Part shown: positions 15,256 through 23,220 of the stretch, in pieces | Layout: each line of letters starts with the position of its first letter | Position numbering within the stretch: position 1 is the stretch's first letter | Assembly (NCBI GenBank): GCA_963777905.1 | Contig: CAVZSM010000006.1 | Span: 1 to 64,000 of the forward strand | Direction: 5' to 3' | DNA from: Trebonia sp963777905 | GTDB lineage: Bacteria; Actinomycetota; Actinomycetes; Streptosporangiales; Streptosporangiaceae | DNA length: 64,000 nucleotides | The notes under the pieces: model-generated | Database searches by the model: none | Seen by the model: only the letters and a program-made list of their open reading frames with translations | Told to the model about the DNA's origin: nothing | Program-made: the position numbers and the translations under genes

Positions 15256-16745
15256 ACGGGCATGCGGTGGTGATCGCCGGGGGAGGCCCGACTGGGCTGA
15301 TGCTTGCGGGCGAGCTCGCGCTGGCCGGGACCGACGTCGCCATTGTCGAGCGGCGCACCAGCCAGGTGCTGGCCGGCTCCCGCGCCCGCGGCCTGTACTC
15401 ACGCACCATCGAGGTTCTCGATCAGCGCGGAATCGCTGACCGGTTCCTTTCTGCGGGGCAGGTGCATCCGGTCGTGGCCTTCGTGATCCGCCTGAACATC
15501 AGTGACTTCCCCACCCGCCACCCCTACACGCTCGCGCTAGGGCAGGACCAGTTCGAGCGCATAATGGCCGGCTGGGTCAGCGAGCTGGGGGTGCCGGTCT
15601 ACCGCGGACTTGAGGTGACGGGCTTCACGGAGGACGGCACCGGCGTTGACGTGGAACTGTCCGACGGCCGGCGCCTTCGGGCGCTGTACCTCGTGGGGTG
15701 CGATGGCGGGCGCAGCCTTATCCGCAAGGCCGCCGGCATCGAGTTCCCTGGCTGGGACCCGACAGTCAGCTCCCTGATCGCCGAGGTCGAGATGAGCGAG
15801 GAGCCGCCGTGGGGCATCCGCTATGACGACAAGGGCACTCAAGCTATGGGCAAGCTGGAGGACGGGAAACGGGTGGGGCTGGTGGTGAGTGAACGGTACG
15901 CCGGGCAGGCCGGTGAGCCGACTCTGGCTGACCTCAGCCGCGCGCTCGTCGCCGCGTGGGGAACGGACTACGGGGTGCACAGCCCGACCTGGATCTCCCG
16001 GTTCACCGACATGACCCGGCAGGCGGCGTCCTACCGCAAGGGACGCGTGCTGCTGGCCGGGGACGCGGCGCACGTGCATTACCCGGTCGGCGGCCAAGGC
16101 CTTCAGCTCGGCGTGCAGGACGCGGTGAACCTGGGATGGAAACTGGCCCAGGTGGCCAGTGCGGCATCACCGGAAAGCCTGCTGGATACCTACCATGCCG
16201 AGCAGCACCCGGTCGCCGCCCGCGTGCTGCGCGGCACCATGGCGCAGACCGCGCTCACCCGGTCCGACGCGCGCATCGATGCGCTTCGCGAGACCATGGC
16301 CGAACTGCTGAGCATGGACGAGCCTCGCAAGCGGTACGCCGCGAGGATGTCCGGGCTGGACATTCATTATGACCTCGGCGATGGGCACCCGCTGCTCGGG
16401 CGCCGCATGCCCGATCTCGACCTGGTCACCGCCGACGGCCCGGTGCGGGTCTTCACCCTGCTGCACGACGCCCGGCCCGTGCTGCTCAACCTCGGCGAGC
16501 CTGGCGGCTACGACATCACGCCCTGGGCGGACCGGGTCCGGCTGGTCGACGCCAAATACGCTGGCCCATGGGAGCTTCCGGTACTCGGCACGGTCACCGC
16601 TCCCGCTGCCGTGCTGATCCGGCCCGACGGACATGTCGCCTGGACGGGAACAGGGGATCCAGCCAGCCCGGGGCTCCGTGAAGCGCTCACCACCTGGTTC
16701 GGGCCGCCCGCAGCCCAGCCGGATTTACCGGTAAGCGCTGCCTAG
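15252..16745 (+). CDS. rox: Group A flavin monooxygenase, probable rifamycin monooxygenase
   Basis: The 497-residue protein has the FAD-binding GGGPTGLMLAGELALAG at residues 9-25, the DG motif VGCDGGRSLIRKAAG, and GRVLLAGDAAHVHYPVGGQG (second FAD motif). A C-terminal thioredoxin-like domain (about 385-480) is typical of phenol-hydroxylase-like enzymes. Rifamycin monooxygenases (Rox) belong to this class and open the ansa ring. The overlap with helR and the RAE-like site support that role; the sequence alone would also suit other aromatic hydroxylases. The start is ATG 15252 within ATGA. The 3' end overlaps the convergent gene by 21 bp. Confidence 0.78.
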   Translation: MNGHAVVIAGGGPTGLMLAGELALAGTDVAIVERRTSQVLAGSRARGLYSRTIEVLDQRGIADRFLSAGQVHPVVAFVIRLNISDFPTRHPYTLALGQDQFERIMAGWVSELGVPVYRGLEVTGFTEDGTGVDVELSDGRRLRALYLVGCDGGRSLIRKAAGIEFPGWDPTVSSLIAEVEMSEEPPWGIRYDDKGTQAMGKLEDGKRVGLVVSERYAGQAGEPTLADLSRALVAAWGTDYGVHSPTWISRFTDMTRQAASYRKGRVLLAGDAAHVHYPVGGQGLQLGVQDAVNLGWKLAQVASAASPESLLDTYHAEQHPVAARVLRGTMAQTALTRSDARIDALRETMAELLSMDEPRKRYAARMSGLDIHYDLGDGHPLLGRRMPDLDLVTADGPVRVFTLLHDARPVLLNLGEPGGYDITPWADRVRLVDAKYAGPWELPVLGTVTAPAAVLIRPDGHVAWTGTGDPASPGLREALTTWFGPPAAQPDLPVSAA

Positions 16746-17813
16746 CGGCGGACCGCCGACCGGGAAGGGCGGGTTCCCGCAGGCATTGACCGCAGGCATC
16801 AGGCAGAACGCCTTGGGCCGAGGCAGCAGCGCTGGCGAGATCTGCTTGAAGGTCGGCGCGGCGACCGCGGAGAGCGAGACCTTGCGGAACCCGGCCGGGA
16901 TGGGCACGGTGAGCTTGGCCAGGTTCTGTGCGGTCGGCGAGAGCCAGGTGATGTCCGCTGTCTGCTGGACGGCTGGCGCGCCGGACGCCGAGCGGACGAC
17001 TACGCGCACCGGCAGGTAGGTGCTCGGGCTGACCCAGATGGTCTCGGAGATAAAGCTGCCCGGGCGGCTCGTCAGCTTGATTGCCTCGATCCCGTCGACG
17101 CTCTGCCGGCCGGCCACGGTCAGTGTTCCGCAGGAGACCGCGGTCCGCAGGGACCTCGCCACCGTCGACGGCAGCGAACTGGCGGGCAGCCCGATGCCCG
17201 GCAGCCCGAACTTGTAGAGCAACGGGAAGGCCCCGATCGCCGGCCGGCAGCCGCGCGAAGCGGGCAGGGTGGAAGCGGGCAGGGTGGAAAACGGTATGGC
17301 AGCGGCCGGGCGGCCCAGGCCCGGCCGCTTGGTCCAGGACCGCGTCGAGTAATTGACCAGGGTGTAGACAGACGAGCCAGCCGAGGCGGTGTAGCCCTCG
17401 TCGTAGAGCGGGTGCCCGGGCGACGAGTACGTGACCGAGCGCCACTGGTCGCCGTAGGACCATTCCGTTGCGGTTGTCGTCGTGGTCTTGCCGCCGTATG
17501 GCGAGGCGCTGCTGGTCGTGACCGACATCTGCGCGATATCGCCGGGATCAGCGGCGGTCAGCGCGCTGCTGACGCGCTTGACTACGTCCGCGGTCAGCTC
17601 GATCCCGGCGCGCTGCTGGCTGGGCAGCACGACAACCGCCAGGGCCACGCCGCCCGCGGTCAGCGCCGCCGCCGCTCCGGTCACCGAGCACAGCGCCAGC
17701 CGCCGCCGGCGGCGGCGCCGCGCGATCTGGCAGGTCAGTCCGGCGGGTGCCCGGAGATCAGCGGTGAACCGCTCCATGCCCTCGCGAAGCAGATCCTCGA
17801 CGTCGGTGCTCAT
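16725..17813 (-). CDS. Single-pass membrane protein coupled to sigma factor (anti-sigma-like)
   Basis: The 362-residue product starts MSTDVEDLLREGMERFTADL, then a basic run IARRRRRRRLAL, a transmembrane helix (about 45-65, ALTAGGVALAVVVLP) and an extracytoplasmic domain of about 290 residues rich in Ser/Thr strands. The layout (short cytoplasmic part, one helix, large outer domain) and the ATGA overlap with the upstream sigma gene suggest an anti-sigma or sensor partner, but no zinc anti-sigma motif (HxxxCxxC) is visible. GCAGG-type direct repeats encode STLPASTLPAS near residue 185. Substrate or signal unknown. Confidence 0.72.
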   Translation of the reverse strand: MSTDVEDLLREGMERFTADLRAPAGLTCQIARRRRRRRLALCSVTGAAAALTAGGVALAVVVLPSQQRAGIELTADVVKRVSSALTAADPGDIAQMSVTTSSASPYGGKTTTTTATEWSYGDQWRSVTYSSPGHPLYDEGYTASAGSSVYTLVNYSTRSWTKRPGLGRPAAAIPFSTLPASTLPASRGCRPAIGAFPLLYKFGLPGIGLPASSLPSTVARSLRTAVSCGTLTVAGRQSVDGIEAIKLTSRPGSFISETIWVSPSTYLPVRVVVRSASGAPAVQQTADITWLSPTAQNLAKLTVPIPAGFRKVSLSAVAAPTFKQISPALLPRPKAFCLMPAVNACGNPPFPVGGPPLGSAYR

Positions 17814-18343
17814 GATCGCTTTCCATTCCGGCCGCACATGGCCGCCGTGTCGTTCCAGCCGTCGGCGAGCTCGCGCAGCCGCGCCAGACCCCGTGAGCCT
17901 GAGGACTTCACCGTGCCCTCAGAGCAGCCGAGGACCGCCGCCGCCTCGGCGTCGGTCAGCTGCTCCCAGTAGCGCAGCACGAGCACGGCGCGCTGCCTGG
18001 CCGGCAGCTGCAACAGCAGCCGGACCAGGGCGTCGCGCAGGTCTACGTCGCCGGTTGCGTCCTGCGGCTGCCGCAGCTCCGTGCGCAGCAGGCGTTCCTT
18101 CTGCCGCCACCGGCCCGCGCGCCGGTAGCCGTCGATCGCCAGGTTGCACAGGGTCCGGCGGACGTAGCCTTCCGGGTCTCCGTCGATCCGGCCCCACCGC
18201 CGCAGCAGCCGCTCGACCGCCGTCTGCAGCAGGTCTTCGCCGGCCTCCCTGTTCCCGGCCAGGAGCACGGCCGTGCGCAGCAGATGATCGGCGCGCTCAG
18301 CGAGGAAGCGCTCGAGTTCAGCTGTGCTCCGGCCGGCTGCCAT
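17810..18343 (-). CDS. SigE-family (ECF-like) RNA polymerase sigma factor
   Basis: The 177-residue protein has sigma region 2 (FLAERADHLLRTAVLLAGNR, EDLLQTAVERLLRRW, DPEGYVRRTLCNLAIDGYRR) and region 4 (LLLQLPARQRAVLVLRYWEQ, LTDAEAAAVLGCSEGTVKSS). It matches the actinobacterial SigE-70 group used for environmental responses. ATG 18343 is preceded by GGGAGGAG at six bases; the longer frame upstream overlaps the neighbouring MerR gene and is rejected. It is cotranscribed with the membrane partner (ATGA overlap), which may gate its activity. Confidence 0.87.
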   Translation of the reverse strand: MAAGRSTAELERFLAERADHLLRTAVLLAGNREAGEDLLQTAVERLLRRWGRIDGDPEGYVRRTLCNLAIDGYRRAGRWRQKERLLRTELRQPQDATGDVDLRDALVRLLLQLPARQRAVLVLRYWEQLTDAEAAAVLGCSEGTVKSSGSRGLARLRELADGWNDTAAMCGRNGKRS

Positions 18344-18440
18344 CGGGGTCTCCTCCCGTTCGCAACCAAAGCACGAAGAACCCGGCGCCAAGGTTCCAGC
18401 CGACAGCAAGAAATCGCGGCGTGGCTTGCCTAAAGCCCGT

Positions 18441-19265
18441 CTAGTTCGCCTGGGCGCCTGCGGGAGCCAGCGGCCAGCAGACCTCGGTCCGCCATTGGGT
18501 GGCGTCCGGGGTGTCGAGGGGGTCGTCCAGGTACCGCTCCCGCACCGGGCCGGTGCCGTCGCGGCCGTGCGCGCCGGCGTAGGTGCCGAGCGCCGCGTAG
18601 GTGCGGTCGACGTCGCGGTGCGGGCCGGCGTGCAGCGCGACGGCGAACCGGCCGGCGGGAAGCTCCCAGCGCACACCCGTGCCGTCGAGCGCCGGCGACT
18701 CCCTGACGGGCAGGTAGACCCGCGCGTGCCCGGCGTCCTGTGTGAAGAGCTCATCGTCGAACAGGCCGCCCACCGGTCCGCTCTGCTCGAGCCCGGCCAC
18801 GTCGGCAATCGCGCGCAGCCTGGCGAGGGCGTCCCGCCACCAGAACGCGACGTTCTCCTTCGTCACGTCCGCGGCGACGGAGATCGTGGGAGTGGCCTCG
18901 AGCAGCCGCTCTTCGATCGCGGTGGCCGTCCGGCTGCCTTCGAGCATCCGGCGCAGCGAATCGACCGCGGCCTCGGTCTGCCGCAGTTGCTCGCGCATCC
19001 GGTCGAGGTGACCGGCCAGGATCGCGTCGCGGGCGGTCAGGTCGGACGTGGCCAGGACGGCTTTCACGTCGGCCACTGGCAAACCGAGATCGCGGAACCG
19101 CCTGACAAGCTGCGCGGAGTGCGCCTGGCCTGCCCGGTAGTACCGGTAGCCGCTGTCCGGATCGACCACGGCCGGCTCAAGCAGGCCCACCTCGTGGTAG
19201 TAGCGAAGCGTCTTGACGCTCAGGTGGGTAAGGCGGGCGAACGCCCCGATGGTCAGCTGCTGCAT
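18441..19265 (-). CDS. MerR-family regulator with effector-binding C-terminal domain
   Basis: The 274-residue protein has a MerR helix-turn-helix (LTIGAFARLTHLSVKTLRYY, HEVGLLEPAVVDPDSGYRYY), a coiled coil (about 75-115, LTARDAILAGHLDRMREQLR) and a C-terminal GyrI/BmrR-like ligand domain. It resembles multidrug-sensing MerR activators such as BmrR. Its operator-like sequence CTCTCC-N7-GGAGAG (19280-19298) lies in its own promoter, and a related one precedes the divergent MFS exporter, so it likely activates efflux on drug binding. Confidence 0.87.
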   Translation of the reverse strand: MQQLTIGAFARLTHLSVKTLRYYHEVGLLEPAVVDPDSGYRYYRAGQAHSAQLVRRFRDLGLPVADVKAVLATSDLTARDAILAGHLDRMREQLRQTEAAVDSLRRMLEGSRTATAIEERLLEATPTISVAADVTKENVAFWWRDALARLRAIADVAGLEQSGPVGGLFDDELFTQDAGHARVYLPVRESPALDGTGVRWELPAGRFAVALHAGPHRDVDRTYAALGTYAGAHGRDGTGPVRERYLDDPLDTPDATQWRTEVCWPLAPAGAQAN

Positions 19266-19279
19266 GAGAGCAGTCTCAG

Positions 19280-19363
19280 CTCTCCAGCAAGGGGAGAGTC
19301 AAGCGCTCCCGCGGGGCCGGCACGGGGCCGCGAACGCGTGTTGACTCTCCCGTGGCTGGAACC
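19280..19363. promoter_or_regulatory. Divergent MerR operators
   Basis: On the minus strand TTGACTCTCC is followed by a perfect palindrome CTCTCC-N7-GGAGAG (19280-19298). On the plus strand TTGACTCTCC recurs at 19341-19350 with CTCTCC-N7-GGAACC (19345-19363). Both place a MerR dyad next to a TTGACT -35 box, as in long-spacer MerR promoters. Confidence 0.65.
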
Positions 19364-19410
19364 CTGAGGGTGGTTCACGACGCACCCGGACTCACCCTCG
19401 GAGGCCCCTC

Positions 19411-20856
19411 GTGAACGCTTCTGCGCTACTCCTGACCCGCCCTGTGACCCGCGCTGCAGACGACCAGGACGCCGGCGCCAAGCCGGTGCGCGTGAATGCG
19501 CTGCTCGCCGTCCTCGCGCTTGCCGGGACCGTTTTCGCGATGATGCAGGCGCTGGTCATCCCCGCCCTGCCGCGGATCCAGGTCAGCCTCGGCACCAACG
19601 CGGACGGCGCCGCGTGGATCTCGACCGCGTACCTGCTGAGCGCCTGCATCCTCACCCCGGTCATCGGCCGGCTCGGTGAGGTGACGGGCAAGAAGCGCAT
19701 GATGCTTGCCAGCCTGGCCACGTTCGCGGCCGGCACGCTGGTCTGCGCGGTCGCGGGCAACCTTGCTGAACTCGTCGTCGGCCGGGTGATCCAGGGCGCG
19801 GCGGGCGGCATCTACCCGCTGGCGTTCGCGATCATCAGGGACCGGCTGCCGCGCGAGCGGGTCCCCGGGGGTATCGGCCTGGTGTCGTCGCTGCTCGGCA
19901 TCGGCGGCGGCCTGGGTCTCGTGCTGCCAGGGCCGATCATGACCCGGCTCTCCTACCAGTGGCTGTTCTGGCTGTCGCTCACGGTGATCGCCGCCGCGCT
20001 CGTGCTGGCCGCCCGCTACATCCCGGCCGACAGTTCGGCCGAAGCGGGGGCACGGGTTCCGTGGCGCTCCTCCCTGCTGATGGCGGCCGGCCTGTCCGCG
20101 GTGCTGATAGCGGTGAGCGAGTCGGCCACCTGGCACTGGGCGAACATCAGGACGCTGGGACTGCTGGTGCTCGGCGCGGCGGCCCTGCTGGCATGGGTCG
20201 GCATGGAGGCCCGAAGCAGCAACCCCCTGGTGGACATGACCCTGATGCGGCTGCGCGGTGTGTGGACGGCGAACGCGGGGGCCCTGCTGGTCGGCGTGGG
20301 CATGTACGCCTCGTTCCTGATCATCCCCGAACTCGTGCAGGCGCCCGCGCGGTTCGGCTGCGGCTTCGGCGCGTCGGTGACGGGGGCGGGCCTGTTCATG
20401 TTCCCGACCGCCGCGGTGCAGCTGCTCCTCGGTCCCCTGTCCGGCCGGCTGCACCGCATGGTCAGCCTGCGGATGCAGCTGATCGCGGGCCAGCTGAGCT
20501 GCGCGGCGGGCTTCGCGAGCCTCGCCCTGTGGCACGACGCCGCATGGCAGGTCTACGCGGCCACGACGGTGCTTGGCGTTGGATTCTGGCTGTGCCTCGT
20601 GGCCCTGCCGAACCAGATCGTCTCCGCGGTGCCCGCCGCCCGCACCGGGTCGGCCACGGCGGTGAATACCGTGGTCCGCAACGCCGGCGGCGCCCTCGGC
20701 AGCCAGCTGGCCGCGGCGATCATCGTGACCTCCGCCCAGGCGGGCACCGGCGCCCCAGCCGCGTCAGGCTACATCGGCGCCCTGATCCTGTGCGCCGCGG
20801 CCACCTGCGCAGGCGCGTTCGTAGCCTGCGCCACTCCGCGCAGGAACCCGCGCTAA
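19411..20856 (+). CDS. MFS transporter, DHA2 (14-TM) drug exporter type
   Basis: The 481-residue protein has about 14 hydrophobic helices beginning LLAVLALAGTVFAMMQALVI. Motifs of the DHA2 family are visible: WISTAYLLSACILTPVIGRL, GEVTGKKRMMLASLATFAAG (MFS motif A) and GRVIQGAAGGIYPLAFAIIR. It likely exports drugs by proton antiport. It is divergent from a BmrR-like MerR regulator, and the shared operator motif suggests induced expression. GTG 19411 is the start, with CGGAGG upstream. An 18-bp hairpin follows the gene. Confidence 0.87.
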   Translation: MNASALLLTRPVTRAADDQDAGAKPVRVNALLAVLALAGTVFAMMQALVIPALPRIQVSLGTNADGAAWISTAYLLSACILTPVIGRLGEVTGKKRMMLASLATFAAGTLVCAVAGNLAELVVGRVIQGAAGGIYPLAFAIIRDRLPRERVPGGIGLVSSLLGIGGGLGLVLPGPIMTRLSYQWLFWLSLTVIAAALVLAARYIPADSSAEAGARVPWRSSLLMAAGLSAVLIAVSESATWHWANIRTLGLLVLGAAALLAWVGMEARSSNPLVDMTLMRLRGVWTANAGALLVGVGMYASFLIIPELVQAPARFGCGFGASVTGAGLFMFPTAAVQLLLGPLSGRLHRMVSLRMQLIAGQLSCAAGFASLALWHDAAWQVYAATTVLGVGFWLCLVALPNQIVSAVPAARTGSATAVNTVVRNAGGALGSQLAAAIIVTSAQAGTGAPAASGYIGALILCAAATCAGAFVACATPRRNPR

Positions 20857-20891
20857 CCGCGCCGGAGAAGCCGGCTGATGTTGCGGAGGAA

Positions 20892-20942
20892 CCACGCGTC
20901 CGTTCGGGATGATGTTCTTGACTTTCCCGAACGGACGCGTGG
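20892..20942. terminator. Perfect 18-bp hairpin between convergent genes
   Basis: CCACGCGTCCGTTCGGGA (20892-20909) pairs without mismatch with TCCCGAACGGACGCGTGG (20925-20942) around a 15-base loop. It sits between the ends of the MFS gene and litR and probably terminates both. Confidence 0.8.
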
Positions 20943-20954
20943 TGACTGCCGCGC

Positions 20955-21737
20955 TTACTGGCTGGGATCCTGGGACGCTCTTGCCAGCTCACGCAGCCGA
21001 TCGAGAGTGTCCCCCGGGCGCCCGGCCAGGACTCGCGTGTTCGGCAAGCGCTCGCGGATCTCCCGGGTTTCCTTGGCAGCAAGCCGGGCCGCGCCGCTGG
21101 TAGCGGACGACAGGACGATCAGGCTGGCACCGGTGTCGGCGGCGAGGCTGATGACCTCGGCCGCCGGAACGTCCGCGGCCAGATCCTGGACATGCCAGTG
21201 ATCTTCGCGCAGGCACGCCGCTGCCATCATGGCGGGCAGCGCATGGCGCTCGCCGGGGGGAGTCGTCGTCACGGCGATGCCACGAGGGCGGCCCTGCGGC
21301 TGATGGACGCGGGCGGCGATGAGCCGCTCGCAGATCGCGGTCGCGCGGTGCTCGGCGGCGATGGACAGTTCCCCGTCGGCCCAGTCCTTGCCTACCCGCC
21401 GGAGCGCCGGGGCGATGACGTGGTCGCATAGCCCCGCCAGCGGCACTCCCGCAGCGAGCCGCCCGAAATCGTGGCGTGCCTGGGTCTCATCCCCGGCCAC
21501 CAGCGCCGTGTACAACCGGTCGGCCTGGGCGGCCCAGTCCCTGACCTGCACCTCGCGCGGCGGCTCGGCGCCTGCCGCCCGCCTGGCCAGCAAGTCGCGC
21601 ACGTCGCTTTCGCTCACCTCATAGCCGCGCGGCGTCTTCCGCGCGCGAAGCGTGCCCTGCCGTACCCAGCCGTAGGCGGTCTGGTAGTGCACGCCGAGCG
21701 TCTCGGCCGCATCGCGTAGCTGCACGAGGGTCTCCAA
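20955..21737 (-). CDS. litR: CarH/LitR-type B12-dependent photoreceptor repressor
   Basis: The 260-residue protein has a MerR-like HTH (residues 1-52, LVQLRDAAETLGVHYQTAYG, WVRQGTLRARKT), a four-helix-bundle domain and a Rossmann B12-binding domain. The adenosylcobalamin photoreceptor signature is intact: W119-x9-E129-H130 (WADGELSIAAEH) and the lower-ligand ExH motif E163-R-H165 (PPGERHALPAMM). CarH tetramers repress in the dark and fall apart when light breaks the Co-C bond. The gene diverges from the lipid operon and is near photolyase, the standard LitR target set. The 64-bp gap upstream holds AT-rich repeats suited to its binding. Confidence 0.88.
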   Translation of the reverse strand: METLVQLRDAAETLGVHYQTAYGWVRQGTLRARKTPRGYEVSESDVRDLLARRAAGAEPPREVQVRDWAAQADRLYTALVAGDETQARHDFGRLAAGVPLAGLCDHVIAPALRRVGKDWADGELSIAAEHRATAICERLIAARVHQPQGRPRGIAVTTTPPGERHALPAMMAAACLREDHWHVQDLAADVPAAEVISLAADTGASLIVLSSATSGAARLAAKETREIRERLPNTRVLAGRPGDTLDRLRELARASQDPSQ

Positions 21738-21801
21738 GCTGTCAGTTTTAGTGTAACTTAGTATTGATTAAAGATCGCGGACCGAAGGAGGCGGCGTAAG
21801 C
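21738..21801. promoter_or_regulatory. Divergent promoter region between litR and lipid operon
   Basis: This unusually AT-rich stretch contains two tandem decamers, TTAGTGTAAC and TTAGTATTGA, within GTTTTAGTGTAACTTAGT and onward. The direct-repeat half-sites are likely LitR operators covering both promoters. A GAAGGAGG ribosome site precedes the ATG at 21802. Confidence 0.55.
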
Positions 21802-23190
21802 ATGGGACTCACGTACTCAAGTGTGGTGCCCGCTGAGCCCGATGAGGTGTTCGCCTGGCATTCCCGGCCGGGGGCCATCACGCGCTTGATGCCACCGTGG
21901 CAGCCGGTGCGCGTGGCGCGGGAAGCACCTTCGGTCCGCGACGGGAAGGCGGTTCTGGCGCTGCCCGGCGGCCTGCGCTGGGTGGCCGGCCATGATCCGT
22001 CCGGGTACCACCCGCCGCGTCAGTTCGCCGACGTCCTGCTGCCCCCGCTCGGGGCGGCGCTGCACTGGCGGCATACCCACCAGTTCGCGCCTGCCCCCGC
22101 GGGCGGCACCATGGTCGTCGACGTGGTTTCTACGCCAGTCCCCGCGAGGGTACTGCGGCCAATGTTCGCCTACCGGCACCGGCAGCTCGCCGCGGACCTG
22201 GCCGCGCACGCGCGAGCGCGGGAGGTGTGCCCTGAGCCGCTGACGGTCGCACTCACCGGGGCGAGCGGGCTGATCGGCTCATCCCTGGCGGCGCTGCTGA
22301 CGACCGGCGGCCACCGGGTGATCCGGCTGGTCCGCGGGGCGCCTCAGCAGGCGGACGAGCGCGAATGGCGGCCGGACGCCCCGGACCCCGAGTTGCTGGC
22401 CGGCGTGGACGCGGTCGTGCATCTCGCCGGCGCACCGATCGGCCGCCGGTTCACCGAGGAAAACAAGCGCGAGATCCTGACCAGCCGGACCGGCCCGACA
22501 CGGGCGCTGGCCCTGCTGGCGGCCATGTCCCCCGGCGGCCCGCGGACATTCGTCACCGCGTCCGCAGTCGGCTTCTACGGTGCCGACCGCGGTGACGAGG
22601 TCCTGACCGAGAACAGCGAGCGTGGCGACGGGTTCCTCGCCGACGTGGCCGCCGCCTGGGAGGACGCGACCGCTCCCGCCACGGACGCGGGACTCAGGAC
22701 CGTCCAGGTCCGCACCGGCATCGTGCAAACGCCGCGCGGCGGGATGCTGCGCCTGCTGTACCCGCTGTTCGAAGCCGGCCTGGGCGGCCCGCTCGGCGAC
22801 GGTACGGGATGGCAGCCATGGATCGAGATCGACGATCTGCTCGACATCTACCTGCGCGCGGTCACCGACCCCGCGCTGGCCGGGCCCGTCAACGCGGTCG
22901 CGCCAGGCGAGGCACGCAACGCCGAGTACGCGCGCACCCTCGGCCGGGTGCTCCGCAGGCCGGCGCTGATCCCGGTCCCGCCCTTCGGCCCGCAGCTGCT
23001 CCTCGGCGCCGACGGGGCCAAGGAACTCGCGGCAGCCAGCCAGCGGGTTCGCCCGGCGGCGCTGGCCGCAGCCGGGCACGCGTTCCGGTACCCGCACCTG
23101 GAAGGCGGCCTGCGGCACGTCCTTGGCCGTGACCCCTCTCCCGCGGGCCCGCAGCCGGCACCCATCCGGGACACAGCCGCCTCCGAATAG
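21802..23190 (+). CDS. SRPBCC domain fused to TIGR01777-type NAD(P) epimerase-like oxidoreductase
   Basis: The 462-residue protein has an N-terminal START/SRPBCC domain (about 1-140, TYSSVVPAEPDEVFAWHSRP, ALHWRHTHQFAPAPAGG). A short-chain dehydrogenase-like domain follows, with GASGLIGSSLAALLTTGGH (about 152-170), the DAVVHLAGAPIGRRF motif and FVTASAVGFYG (catalytic Tyr region). The C-terminus has the DUF1731-like PPFGPQLLLGADGAKELAAA. Homologues recur in light- or singlet-oxygen-induced clusters with the genes found here. Exact reaction unknown; reduction or epimerisation of a lipid-linked substrate is plausible. First gene of the operon; the next start is 30 bp on. Confidence 0.85.
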   Translation: MGLTYSSVVPAEPDEVFAWHSRPGAITRLMPPWQPVRVAREAPSVRDGKAVLALPGGLRWVAGHDPSGYHPPRQFADVLLPPLGAALHWRHTHQFAPAPAGGTMVVDVVSTPVPARVLRPMFAYRHRQLAADLAAHARAREVCPEPLTVALTGASGLIGSSLAALLTTGGHRVIRLVRGAPQQADEREWRPDAPDPELLAGVDAVVHLAGAPIGRRFTEENKREILTSRTGPTRALALLAAMSPGGPRTFVTASAVGFYGADRGDEVLTENSERGDGFLADVAAAWEDATAPATDAGLRTVQVRTGIVQTPRGGMLRLLYPLFEAGLGGPLGDGTGWQPWIEIDDLLDIYLRAVTDPALAGPVNAVAPGEARNAEYARTLGRVLRRPALIPVPPFGPQLLLGADGAKELAAASQRVRPAALAAAGHAFRYPHLEGGLRHVLGRDPSPAGPQPAPIRDTAASE

Positions 23191-23220
23191 GGCCGTACGC
23201 GGAGAAGGAGGATCAGGCCA

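Noticed and set aside
15252..16745. Generic phenol hydroxylase of a catabolic cluster
   Set aside because: No catabolic genes surround it; the overlap with a HelD gene and the RAE-like palindrome favour a rifamycin role, though the sequence alone does not exclude it.
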